In this document: positions 17,020 to 25,936 of the stretch, one piece after another
Position numbering within the stretch: the first letter of the stretch is position 1
Layout of the letters: each line of letters begins with the position of its first letter
NCBI GenBank assembly: GCA_009691765.1
Contig: SIAO01000017.1
Location: 1-46,177, forward strand
Direction of reading: 5' to 3'
Origin: Planctomycetota bacterium
GTDB taxonomy: Bacteria; Planctomycetota; GCA-002687715
DNA length: 46,177 nt
The notes under the pieces: model-generated
Database searches by the model: none
The model's input: the letters and a program-made list of their open reading frames with translations, nothing else
What the model was told of the DNA's origin: nothing
Position numbers and translations under genes: made by a program

Positions 17020-17512
17020 TGTTGCCCTGCACTCCGGACGAAGTGTCTGGCCCACTCGCGCACGCGCCGACGCAAGTTAGCGCGTGCGCGCTGTTTGTGT
17101 GACATCCTCAAGTTGCGTGCGCTCGGAGCGGAGCCGCGCCACAAGCTGCATCCCGCTCTTGTCGAAGCGCTGTAACGAGGTGGCCCTCGCATGCGGTCGT
17201 GACGCGCCCGGGCCTCGCAGTACGCACGGCGTCAACCTACGCGCGGTGCATGTCATAGAAGTCCGTGACGTGCTTGGAATCTGGATCACCAACGCCATAG
17301 CCCCAGAACGCTGCAAGTTCTTTGCGGCTCACTCGGGCTTGTTGCAGCAGAATTGCGCAGCGCCTCGGCACGCTGTTGGCGCACCCTTTCAAGCCGCGCT
17401 CCCGCGTTGGATATGACATGAATCGGATGAAACCAACGCCTGCTGGCGGCGGTTCGCGGTGGTTTCTGCCGCGAGAGCAGTACAAGGCCAAGCCCGCACA
17501 GCTCCAGCGCTG
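17020..17512. other. Intergenic region of 493 bp between LTD gene and flippase
   Basis: This region has a perfect 11-bp inverted repeat, listed separately, soon after the LTD stop. On the minus strand, a short stretch ending at stop 17237-17239 reads like real protein for about 30 residues (A-A-F-W-G-Y-G-V-G-D-P-D-S-K and then F-Y-D-M-H-R-A). It has no convincing start and no recognised family, and could be the remnant of a gene end. The rest looks non-coding. Confidence 0.4.
17057..17090. terminator. Perfect 11-bp inverted repeat after LTD gene
   Basis: CGCGCACGCGC at 17057-17067 pairs with GCGCGTGCGCG at 17080-17090 around a 12-base loop, 38 bases after the LTD stop. It is followed by a moderately T-rich stretch (CTGTTTGTGTG). 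This is a likely transcription terminator. Confidence 0.5.
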
Positions 17513-19002
17513 TCACGGCCCGAACTTCCCATAAATGCGGGCCCAAGGATCGAACCACGGATCCTTCTTGTAGACCACGAACACTTCCAGCACGCAGAAG
17601 AGCACACAGTGAGCGAGGTCCGCGAGGACGAGTGGCACGATGCCATGAATGCCGAGGTCGAGTTTCATCCAGAGCAGGAATGCGAGCATGGGTACTGCCG
17701 CGAGCATCGGTTTCCATGCGACATAGGCGAGCCACTCGCCAATGCCGACCTTGAAACGGCGGCAAGCCAGCACGAGCATCACGACGGCGAAGATCACATT
17801 GGGTATGGCCGTGCCAAGAGCCACACCACGCAGGCCATAGGGTTGCACTAACACAAGGCTGATCAGCAAGTTCAGCACACCCATCCCGAGGATGAGGAGC
17901 GAACACACTTTGATCTGACCGAGGCCCGACAGCGCCGGTAGCGCGACGCCGCGCAAGGGCAAATAGACGATGAACGACAGCGTCAGAATCTGCAGCACTT
18001 CGCCAGCGGGCGCACTGACGTGATCGCCGACCCACCAACCTATGAACTCTGGGCCGAGCACTAGCAAGTAGAGGCCGACAAACAACACGATGGAGAGTGC
18101 CGCCTTGCTCCAGCGTAGGTACATGGCGCGCAATTCGACTTCCTTGTCTTGCGCCTTCAAGCGCGAGGCCATGGGCCACGACATTGGCGATGCCGAGGAT
18201 GATCTCCATCAGATACACCATGAACTGATTGCCGAAGTTGTAGGTGCCCACCTCTTCAGCAGGGCGAAACGCGCCGATGATCATGCCGTCAATTTGGAAA
18301 GCCAAGCGTGAACCGAGGTTCAGCAACAGCACGAAGGCGCTGAAACCGAAGATGGTCTTGACCGTGCTGCGGTCGAAGGCGTGCATGTTCAGCCGCACTT
18401 CTGGATAGCGCTTGCGAATGACCACCACCGCGACCCACGCTTCAAAAATCGTGGTGAATACTGGAATGGCGGCAAGGAGCGGCAGCGAATCTGTCAGTGA
18501 CATCAGCGCTAAGGTGAGCCCGAAGCGCAGCAACAAGCCGATGATGAGGATCTTGTTGTAGAGACCGAAATCGTGGTGAGCGACGATGATGCCGTAGGGC
18601 AGCTGGAGTGCGAAGCCGATGCCGGAACCGAGCACCATCACCATGAAAGCAATGCGCGTGCCGCTCTGCATGGTCTCTGGCACGGGATAGCCAAACACGT
18701 ACCAAGCGAAGAGCGCACCACCCACTGCGAGTGCGAGCAAACCGAGGCCCAGATAGACACCGAGACACGTTGCAATGGCGCGGTTGAGTGCATTGGTGTC
18801 GCGCTTGCCGACAGCGGTACTCATGAAGTGCACCCAAGCCATGGGCACGCCGAGGATGAGCAACGAGAGATTGCCGACGAAGGAGTTGATCAGGCTCCAC
18901 TGGCCGTAACCGGAATCGCCCAAAGAGGAACGGTGTGAGCATGAACACCACGCCGATGCTCACGGCCATGCGGATCCAGTTGCTACTGACGCGTTTGAAC
19001 AC
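17513..19002 (-). pseudogene. Wzx/MATE-type polysaccharide flippase broken by two frameshifts
   Basis: Three consecutive minus-strand frames form one polysaccharide flippase of about 495 residues. The first starts at GTG 19002 and reads V-S-S-N-W-I-R-M-A-V, ending near P-F-L-F at about 18920. The second resumes with G-D-S-G-Y-G-Q-W-S-L, the family hallmark, and runs to A-N-V-V near 18185. The third resumes with P-M-A-S-R-L-K-A-Q and ends at stop 17513-17515 after I-Y-G-K-F-G-P. Both shifts equal +1, or small deletions such as 2 or 8 bases; intact relatives usually read F-L-L-H-R-L-G-D at the first site. Twelve to fourteen hydrophobic segments are spread over the joined product. An intact protein would move lipid-linked oligosaccharide across the inner membrane. 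I call it a pseudogene; sequencing error at two sites is the alternative. Confidence 0.75.
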
Positions 19003-19107
19003 GTGGTGCGGTGGACTTTCCTTGGAGCGAGAGTCTATTCCCGGAGTGTGAAGCGGACAGGCTCCGTGGTGTCGCGCGCGCGTTAGGATTCGGCCGCGCG
19101 CGGCAAG

Positions 19108-20589
19108 ATGTCAGCGCTGGGAGAATCGGTGCGTTTCTTTGAGCTGCTCCAAGGTGTCGCAACACTGCAGAGGCACGGCGATATGTCGGTGCCCGTTGGC
19201 GCCGTGCGCGATGATTCGCGCCTCGTGTGCCCCGGTGATGTGTTTGTTGCGATTTCAGGTCGCCGTGTTGATGGACATCAGCATGTGACCGCCGCGCTGG
19301 CTGCAGGCGCCGCCGCGTTGGTGCTGGAAAAACCGCAAGAAGCTCCGTGCCCTGTCGCCTTGGTGGCCGATGCGCGCGAGGCGCTGGCCGTCATGGCTGG
19401 CAACGCTGCGGGGCAACCGGCCAAGAAGTTGCGGCTCATCGGCATCACGGGCACGAATGGCAAGACCACCACAGCGTGGCTCACGGAAGCGTTGCTGCAA
19501 GCGGCGGGTCGGCGCGTGGCGCTGCTCGGCACAGTGACCAACCGCATCAACGGTTGCAACGAACCCGCGCAACTCACGACTCCGGCGGCGCTCGAACTTC
19601 ACGCCTTCTTTGCGCGCGCTTTGGCTGCGGGTTGCACCGATGTGGTCATGGAAGTGAGCTCGCATGCGCTCGAACAGCGTCGTGTGCATGGGCTGCAATT
19701 TCACGCTGCCGGTTTCACCAACCTCACGCAGGATCATTTGGACTTTCACGGAACGATGGAGGCTTACGCCGCCGCGAAGGCGCGATTGTTTCGTGAGCAT
19801 ATAGGGGCCAAGGGCATCGCCGTCATCAACGTGGATGGCGCCGGGGCGCCGTTGATGCGGGCCGCAGTTGCGGAGCAGCGCGTGCTGGGCGTGAGTGCGC
19901 GCGACGCAGCAGCGGATCTGTACAGCACGACGCAACACTCCGGCATCGATGGCCTGCACCTGAACTTGCACGCAGGGAAGCACGAAGTGCTGCTGCACAG
20001 TCCGTTGGTGGGTCGCCACAATGTCGAGAATCTGCTGCTCGCGGCAGGGCTTGGCCTCGCGTGTGATGTGCCGCTCGATGTCATCGCGCGCGGTCTCGGC
20101 GGAGTGCGCGGCGTACCGGGGAGGCTCGAAGGCGTGCCCGTTGGGCGCGGCGTTGCGGCCTTTGTCGACTACGCCCATACGCCCGATGCATTGCAGCGCG
20201 TCTTGGAAGTGCTGCGCGCTGAGTGCAAGGGCAAGTTGCTGCTGGTGTTTGGGTGCGGCGGTAATCGCGACACGGGCAAGCGCCCCATGATGGGCGCCAT
20301 TGCCGCACGCTGCGCCGATGCGGTGGTGCTGACCAACGACAACCCGCGCCACGAAGATGCGCAAACAATCTTGAACGAAATTGCCGCAGGTGTGCCGCCG
20401 GAACTGCGTGGGCGTGTGAGCATCGAACCCGATCGGCGCGCAGCCATTCGTTGCGCGCTTGCACAAGCCAAGTCGGGCGACGCCTTACTCCTCGCAGGCA
20501 AAGGCCACGAGGATTACCAGATCGTCGGTGCAGAGAAGTTGCACTTCGACGACCGCGAGGAACTCGCTGCTGCTGGAGGTGCTGCATGA
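19108..20589 (+). CDS. murE: UDP-MurNAc-tripeptide ligase MurE (meso-DAP type)
   Basis: A 493-residue Mur ligase. The ATP-binding P-loop is G-I-T-G-T-N-G-K-T-T (residues 112-121). The N-terminal uracil-binding domain has D-D-S-R-L-V and the middle domain E-V-S-S-H-A-L. The C-terminal domain carries D411-N-P-R414, the motif that recognises meso-diaminopimelate rather than lysine. It adds the third stem-peptide residue to UDP-MurNAc-L-Ala-D-Glu in the cytoplasm. It is the first gene of a run murE-murD-murC in which each start overlaps the previous stop. Length and motifs are normal. Confidence 0.97.
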   Translation: MSALGESVRFFELLQGVATLQRHGDMSVPVGAVRDDSRLVCPGDVFVAISGRRVDGHQHVTAALAAGAAALVLEKPQEAPCPVALVADAREALAVMAGNAAGQPAKKLRLIGITGTNGKTTTAWLTEALLQAAGRRVALLGTVTNRINGCNEPAQLTTPAALELHAFFARALAAGCTDVVMEVSSHALEQRRVHGLQFHAAGFTNLTQDHLDFHGTMEAYAAAKARLFREHIGAKGIAVINVDGAGAPLMRAAVAEQRVLGVSARDAAADLYSTTQHSGIDGLHLNLHAGKHEVLLHSPLVGRHNVENLLLAAGLGLACDVPLDVIARGLGGVRGVPGRLEGVPVGRGVAAFVDYAHTPDALQRVLEVLRAECKGKLLLVFGCGGNRDTGKRPMMGAIAARCADAVVLTNDNPRHEDAQTILNEIAAGVPPELRGRVSIEPDRRAAIRCALAQAKSGDALLLAGKGHEDYQIVGAEKLHFDDREELAAAGGAA

Positions 20590-21947
20590 CAGCGCCTGCA
20601 CTCTCAGGGAAGCGCGTGTTGATCGTGGGCTTCGGCCGCAGTGGTCAAGCGGCTGCGCGCTTGGCGTTGCAACAAGGTGCGCAAGTGGCGATTACGGATT
20701 TGCGCCCGCAGAGTGAATTGGCGCCCTTGCTCGCAACTCTCGGCGGCACGCCAGAGCTGCATCTCGGAGCCCATCCGGCAGCGGCTTTCGAAGGGCGGGA
20801 TCTCGTGGTGCTCAGCCCAGGTGTGCCAGCGTTGGCTGGTGTCGAGCAAGCACGTTCGTGCGGCGCAGAGATTGTGGGCGAACTGGAACTCGGTGCGCGT
20901 CAGGTGCGTTCTACTTTGATCGGCATTACTGGCACCAACGGCAAGTCCACCACCACTGCGTTGACCGGTGCACTGTGCGCAGCCAGCGGACGCGCCACTT
21001 TCACCGGTGGCAATCTCGGAACGCCGTTGTGTGAAGCCGCGGGCAGCGCTGCGGCGCAGGATGGTTTCTGCGTGGCTGAAGTGAGCAGCTTTCAACTCGA
21101 AGAAGTGCAGCGCTTTCATGCTCACGCGGCAGCGCTGCTGAACATCACCGAAGATCATCTGGAACGCCACGGCGGTTTGCAGGGTTACGCGGCAGCCAAG
21201 CAGCGCATCTTTTTGAATCAGAGCGCAGCAGACCACGCTATTTGGAATGCCGACGACGCGCTGGTGAGCGAATTGGTGCAAGGATTGCCCGCGCAGTCGT
21301 GGCCGTTCTCGTTGAAGCGTGCGCTGGAACGCGGTGCGAGCCGCGATGGCGGCGACATGGTGCTGCGCGGTTTCGGCGCTGAAGAGCGTTACGCCATCGC
21401 TGAAATGCATTTGGTGGGCACGCACAATGTGGCCAATGCGTTGGCGGCGTTGCTGTTGGCGCGTTGCGTAGGAGTTCCGGCCGCTGCGGCGCGCCGCGCG
21501 CTGCGCACTTTCCGCCCGCTGGCGCACCGCATGGAACTGGTGGCAGAAGCTCGCGGCATCGCTTTTTACGACGACAGCAAAGCCACCAATGTCGATTCCG
21601 TGGTGCGCGGCTTGGATGGCTTCCCACGCAAAGTGGTGCTTGTCGCCGGCGGGCGCGGCAAAGGTGGCGATTATGCGCCGCTCGCGCAAGTGTTGGCTGC
21701 TTCGGGCCGCGGGTTGGTGCTTATCGGCGAAGACGCGGCGCGCATCGCGGCAGCGTGCGCTGGAGTGTTGCCCATCGTGCAAGCGGACAGCATGCAGCAA
21801 GCAGTGGACGCGGCGTTGGCCATGGCACAGCGCGGCGATGCAGTGGTGCTGTCGCCAGCGTGCGCCAGCTTCGACATGTTCCGCAACTACGCGCATCGTG
21901 GCGAGGAGTTCCAAGATTGCGTGCGCACTTGGGTGGCGGCGCGATGA
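20586..21947 (+). CDS. murD: UDP-MurNAc-L-alanine:D-glutamate ligase MurD
   Basis: A 453-residue Mur ligase. Start ATG 20586 overlaps the murE stop as ATGA; the frame is open upstream but only this start gives the proper Rossmann N-terminus (R-V-L-I-V-G-F-G-R-S-G). P-loop G-I-T-G-T-N-G-K-S-T at residues 113-122, then E-V-S-S-F-Q-L-E, typical of MurD, and D-D-S-K-A-T-N in the C-terminal domain. It adds D-glutamate to UDP-MurNAc-L-Ala in the cytoplasm. Confidence 0.97.
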   Translation: MTAPALSGKRVLIVGFGRSGQAAARLALQQGAQVAITDLRPQSELAPLLATLGGTPELHLGAHPAAAFEGRDLVVLSPGVPALAGVEQARSCGAEIVGELELGARQVRSTLIGITGTNGKSTTTALTGALCAASGRATFTGGNLGTPLCEAAGSAAAQDGFCVAEVSSFQLEEVQRFHAHAAALLNITEDHLERHGGLQGYAAAKQRIFLNQSAADHAIWNADDALVSELVQGLPAQSWPFSLKRALERGASRDGGDMVLRGFGAEERYAIAEMHLVGTHNVANALAALLLARCVGVPAAAARRALRTFRPLAHRMELVAEARGIAFYDDSKATNVDSVVRGLDGFPRKVVLVAGGRGKGGDYAPLAQVLAASGRGLVLIGEDAARIAAACAGVLPIVQADSMQQAVDAALAMAQRGDAVVLSPACASFDMFRNYAHRGEEFQDCVRTWVAAR

Positions 21948-23284
21948 TCCCGCAGCGCGTGCACATGGTGGGCATCGGCGGTGCTGGTATGAGCGCTCTG
22001 GCGGAAGTGCTGTTGGCACGCGGGCACCAAGTGAGCGGCACGGATGCAGAAGATTCGGCGTTGCTGCAACGCTTGGCGCGCGCTGGTGCCACGGTGCGCG
22101 TGGGGCACGACGCGGCGGCGCTGCAAGATGCGCAGTTGGTGGTTTGGTCCAGCGCCATTCACGCCGATCATGTGGAACGCCGTGCGGCGGCAGAGCGCGG
22201 CATCAGCGACATGCGCCGCGGCACCTTGTTGGCGCGCTTGATGCGCGACGCGCGCGGGGTGGCGGTGGCGGGGGCTCACGGCAAGACATCGACCACCGCA
22301 TTGCTCGGCCATGTTCTGGAACGCTGCGGGCTGGACCCAACGGTGGTTGTAGGCGGCACGCTGCCCGCCAGCGGCAGCGGCGCGCGCATCGGCCACAGCA
22401 ACATTTTGCTGGCGGAATCGGATGAATCTGATGGATCGTTCTTGGAGATAGACCCGGCGTTGGTCTTAGTGACCAATGTCGACCGCGAGCATCTGGAACA
22501 CTACGGCTCCTGGGAAGCGTTGCAGCAGGCCTTCGCGCACTTTGTGGCCAGCGCTCGCGAAGGCGCAGTGCTTTGCGCCGACGATGCTGGGGCCATGGAT
22601 TTGGCGGCTCACTGCAAGCACGCGCACAGCTATGGATGCGCCGCGACGGCGCAATGGCGCGCCACAGAAGTGCGTGCAGATGGCCGCGGCATGGCGTTCA
22701 CTCTGGCGCACATGGGGCGCATCATCGGGTCTGGGCGTGTGCCCATGCCCGGCCTGCATTATGTGCAGAACGCAACCGCTGCGGTTGCGGCAGCGAGCGT
22801 CTTGGGTGCCGACCCTGCTGCGGCGTTGCACGCGTTGGCCAGCTTCGCAGGCGTTGAGCGCCGCTTCACTGTGTTAGGCGAACGCAACGGCATCACGGTG
22901 GTGGATGACTACGGGCATCATCCGGTGGAGATTCGCGCCACTCTGGCGGCTGCGCGTCAATGCACGCAAGGGCGCATTCACACGGTGTTTCAGCCGCACC
23001 GCTACACGCGCACGCGAGACTTGCTGGAAGATTTCGCAACCGCCTTCGCAGTCACCGACACTTTGCTGTTGCTGCCGATCTACGCTGCGGGCGACACGCC
23101 GCTGGCGGGCGTCACGTCGGAAACTCTCGCGCAGCGCATCGCTGAACATCGTTCCGTCGAGTGTTGTGGATCGCTGCAAGAAGCTGCGGGCCTGTTGCGT
23201 GCTCGCGCTCATTCGGGCGATCTCGTGCTTTGCCTTGGCGCAGGCGATGTGAACCGCATCGGCCCGGAAGTGCTGCGCGCCTGA
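21944..23284 (+). CDS. murC: UDP-N-acetylmuramate:L-alanine ligase MurC
   Basis: A 446-residue Mur ligase. Start ATG 21944 overlaps the murD stop as ATGA. The N-terminal V-G-I-G-G-A-G-M-S-A is diagnostic of MurC. P-loop A-V-A-G-A-H-G-K-T-S at residues 107-116, D-E-S-D-G-S-F-L in the middle domain, and D-D-Y-G-H-H-P-V-E-I in the C-terminal domain. It adds the first L-alanine to UDP-MurNAc. The usual dcw members murF, mraY, ftsW and murG are absent from between these genes, so this is a reduced division/cell-wall cluster. Confidence 0.97.
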   Translation: MIPQRVHMVGIGGAGMSALAEVLLARGHQVSGTDAEDSALLQRLARAGATVRVGHDAAALQDAQLVVWSSAIHADHVERRAAAERGISDMRRGTLLARLMRDARGVAVAGAHGKTSTTALLGHVLERCGLDPTVVVGGTLPASGSGARIGHSNILLAESDESDGSFLEIDPALVLVTNVDREHLEHYGSWEALQQAFAHFVASAREGAVLCADDAGAMDLAAHCKHAHSYGCAATAQWRATEVRADGRGMAFTLAHMGRIIGSGRVPMPGLHYVQNATAAVAAASVLGADPAAALHALASFAGVERRFTVLGERNGITVVDDYGHHPVEIRATLAAARQCTQGRIHTVFQPHRYTRTRDLLEDFATAFAVTDTLLLLPIYAAGDTPLAGVTSETLAQRIAEHRSVECCGSLQEAAGLLRARAHSGDLVLCLGAGDVNRIGPEVLRA

Positions 23285-23324
23285 CACCAAGCGAGGGCGC
23301 AGCAGTCGCCAGCGCCGCCGCGTT

Positions 23325-24434
23325 TCAGCCTTCGTCGTCACTCAAGAGGTCGCGAAAGTTGCGAGTCTCTTCGTCTTCCGGATTCGTGGCCAGCATGGCG
23401 TCCAGCTCCTGCACCGCACCTGCTTTGTCGCCACTCTTGGCGCGTGTCCACGCTCTCATGCGCAGCGCATCAGCATCTTGCGGATGGCGTAGCGCGAGCC
23501 GCTCGAAAACTTGATGCGCTTCATCGGCGCGCCCGAGTTGCAGCAGTGCCACGCCGCGCATGTGCTCAGCCTCATCCGCGAGTGGTGCGTGCGTGGCGGC
23601 GACCGCCAAGTGGTCCAACGCATCTTGCATGTTGCCGCTGCTCACAAAGATGCGCCCGAGGGCAAACGATGTTGCAGGATGCCCGGGCTCCAAGTCCAAG
23701 GCTTGGTCCAACCAGTCCAGCGCGCGGTTGAGCAGTTCGCCATCGCGGTGACGCAAGGCCAGCTCGCCTAAAAGCGCACCGAGTTGGCGGCAGGCTGGGG
23801 CATGACCGTCGCTGCACGCGGCAGCGTTGCGCAAATGTTCCAGCGCAGCGGCCTCGTCGCCGGCTAACAACGCGGCGCGGCCCAGCGCGATGGAAGGCAT
23901 GGGGGCTTGCGGCATCAGTGCAGCGGCACGGCGCCACAGCGCCAAAGCGTCCTCCTCACGTCCTTCCAGTCCATTCAGGAAAGAACCAGCACGCAGCAAC
24001 TGATCGCACAGCACTGTCGTGATCAGCGCGTCGCCAGCGGCCAGCACTTGCGGCGCCGCGGCATCCGCGCAGAACAGCCAGCGCGAAATACCGTTGGCCA
24101 ATTCGAACACCCCGTCGCCGTTGCGCTGTTGCGACCACAGATGCAGGCGCAGGCCATCCAGCGGCGCAGCCTTGCCGCAGGCCTGGCAGCGTCGGCGCGC
24201 ATCGCTGGCACATTGCGCAGTTGCGAAGGCCACCAGCGCCGCCGCATCTTGCGTCGCAAGGTCGGGGAAGGCCGCGGTCAGCGGGTCTTCGCCGCAATTG
24301 CCGCAAGAGCAATGCAGGCTGAAGACGCCCTGCGAAACGAGGTCGTTGCCCAAAGCGCGGGCGCGTTCACGGCGTTCGCGCAACAAAGTGTTGGTGCTGT
24401 CCAAAATCGCAAGCGGCATAAGTGCGCCGATCAT
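23325..24434 (-). CDS. TPR-repeat protein with N-terminal zinc-ribbon-like cysteines
   Basis: A 369-residue protein; ATG 24434 is the most plausible start, while the frame stays open to 24635. Residues 42-90 contain C42-S-C44-G-N-C47 and C83-Q-A-C86 with C75 between, a likely structural metal site. Residues about 160-360 form TPR units with alternating Ala/Leu patterns (A-L-A-L-W-R-R-A-A, then A-L-D-W-L-D-Q-A-L-D-L-E-P-G-H, then D-A-D-A-L-R-M-R-A-W). The tail is acidic. There is no signal peptide, so it is probably cytoplasmic and acts as a scaffold; the partner is unknown. It converges on murC with a 40-base gap. Confidence 0.75.
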   Translation of the reverse strand: MIGALMPLAILDSTNTLLRERRERARALGNDLVSQGVFSLHCSCGNCGEDPLTAAFPDLATQDAAALVAFATAQCASDARRRCQACGKAAPLDGLRLHLWSQQRNGDGVFELANGISRWLFCADAAAPQVLAAGDALITTVLCDQLLRAGSFLNGLEGREEDALALWRRAAALMPQAPMPSIALGRAALLAGDEAAALEHLRNAAACSDGHAPACRQLGALLGELALRHRDGELLNRALDWLDQALDLEPGHPATSFALGRIFVSSGNMQDALDHLAVAATHAPLADEAEHMRGVALLQLGRADEAHQVFERLALRHPQDADALRMRAWTRAKSGDKAGAVQELDAMLATNPEDEETRNFRDLLSDDEG

Positions 24435-24547
24435 ACGAACTGCACAGCCCTCAGAGTTGCTGTGCGATTGACTGGCTCCACGCATCCGTTGCCATCGGCG
24501 GTGAGTGGTGAGTTCGCGCGTGGGCGCTCTCCGAGGTCGGGTCACTT

Positions 24548-25398
24548 TCAGTGAACAGTCCAGGATGGCCGCACCCCCGAGAATCGCAAGCGAACCTCTT
24601 CGGCATATTGCATCTGAGTTTGCATAGGCCCCCAAGTACGGTGGAAATGCAAAATGCCGAATGCGGCATTATCAAACTCAACGCCGCAAATGACATAGGT
24701 ATGCCCCAGAACACCTTGCTCCTGGGGTAGCACCGCGATGATGCCAAGGGCCGACATCTCGCAACACTTTTTGATGAGATCCTCGGCACTCCCGAACGAC
24801 GAGATGATCTCGCCGGCCCTCCTAGCCCAGTTACGCTTTTGCAGAGCAGCCCAACCATAAAACTTGAGTCGCCGCCATTTTTGTCGCCCGGCAGCAGCAC
24901 GGGCACGAGAATAGGAATCGGCAGGCCGGGAATCGGCAACAGGCGAAAGTCCGTTGCGATTGGGGTTGGGATTAGCTTTGGCAATTTGTCCTGCCAGTTC
25001 GCTAACGCAAGCATCTGCTCTATGAAGGGGTCCTCGGCCCCCAGCGCAACGGCCACCGCCTCTCGCAAGCCACCCTCGGTCTTTTCGGATGTCCTCACCC
25101 CAAGTGTGTGCAGCCAAGCCAGTTTTGATTCACAGAGACATCCATTGCTGGTACCCGGCGGCATCGGGTGAGGTTTGACCTTGCCATAGCCCTCGAACAT
25201 TCTTCGTTTGGGCGGGCGTCGTGACAATGGCCGAAACGCACATAGGAAGTAGCTAATCAGAGGATCGCCATTGGCAACCACTTGCTCGCTGGCGGACCCA
25301 GCGACTTTCTCGCGCCCCTTCAGCACGCCATTCCGCAGGCGCATGCCGCTTGCACAGGCGTCGCACTTGCCACCGCTGTTTGCTTGGGCCTCGCTCAT
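24548..25398 (-). pseudogene. Unknown Cys-containing protein, one -1 frameshift
   Basis: The first frame starts at ATG 25398 (M-S-E-A-Q-A-N-S-G-G) and has C-D-A-C and C-L-C motifs, then a proline-rich stretch ending F-M-V-G-L-L-C-K. Near the AAAA run at 24838-24841 it must shift by -1 to continue as R-N-W-A-R-R-A-G-E-I-I-S-S-F-G and stop at 24548. The joined product has about 283 residues. The end reads G-H-T-Y-V-I-C-G-V-E-F-D and then L-H-F-H-R-T-W-G-P, which recalls the His and Asn/Trp region of papain-like or C39-like peptidases, but I see no clear catalytic Cys partner. No family is assigned. Its start overlaps the stop of the next upstream small gene. Base composition looks less GC-rich than its neighbours. 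Confidence 0.55.
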
Positions 25399-25727
25399 AA
25401 ATCAGCCACATCAATGCCTGCCGCGACGACGGCCATTTTGCCGTCGACCCCGCCCACCAACAGCTTGAGCCGCACATATTGAGCAGAAATGCCCGATACG
25501 GATTGTTCACTGGTGTAGCCGACTTCCGTGATGCTGGGCGTAGAAACCACATCCTTCCAGTTATCGAGGTCGTTGCCCTCTTGGACCGTGATTCAAACAG
25601 TTCCTCCAGTCGCAGTGAAAGCCGTCACATCAACATAAATGGCGTTGCCACCATCCATGGAAACGGCTTGCGTGTACTGCTTTGCACTGCTGGTAACGAC
25701 AAGTTTGCTTGCGACCTGTGTGTGCAT
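25395..25727 (-). pseudogene. Small beta-rich protein of unknown function with in-frame TGA
   Basis: ATG 25727 is preceded by AAGGAG at good distance. The frame encodes 110 codons with a TGA at codon 45 (25593-25595) and ends at a TGA overlapping the next gene's ATG. Sequence on both sides looks like one beta-rich protein: V-D-V-T-A-F-T-A-T-G-G-T-V, stop, I-T-V-Q-E-G-N-D-L-D-N-W. The family is unrecognised; the pattern suits a small structural or sheath-like protein. The TGA sits in a beta strand with no Cys motif, so a nonsense mutation or sequence error is likelier than selenocysteine. It is coupled to the gene at 24548-25398. Confidence 0.5.
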
Positions 25728-25936
25728 GGCGATGGTTCTCCTTGTGCCTATGGATTTCCGCGCACCGGGGCAGCGGATCCGGATCTGCACCTTCGATATA
25801 TGGCCAGCATGGGGTCGTCCGGAGCTGAAGTGCAAGGGGGAATCTCAGAGGACTACTCGCCATGGGGGCTATCGGCCACATTGCGATCGAGACATGCCCT
25901 ATCATGCCTGTGGTTTGATGTCACGGAGGGTTCTCC
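25728..25936. other. Divergent intergenic region, 209 bp
   Basis: This region separates the minus-strand unknown cassette from the plus-strand thioredoxin-like gene. Shine-Dalgarno sequences lie at both ends (AAGGAG for the minus strand, GGAGGG for the plus strand). I could not fix a promoter. Confidence 0.4.

Noticed and set aside
17084..17416. Plus-strand frame of about 110 codons in the LTD-flippase spacer
   Set aside because: No Shine-Dalgarno, no recognisable domain, Arg/Cys-rich composition typical of shadow frames.
24838..24841. Programmed -1 frameshift at the AAAA run
   Set aside because: The site is not a classical slippery heptamer and the upstream partner gene is also damaged; a one-base loss explains it. 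Kept only as a possibility.
25593..25595. In-frame TGA in the small unknown gene as a second selenocysteine site
   Set aside because: It sits in a beta strand with no Cys partner or redox motif, and I see no good stem-loop at SECIS distance; a mutation or sequence error is simpler.
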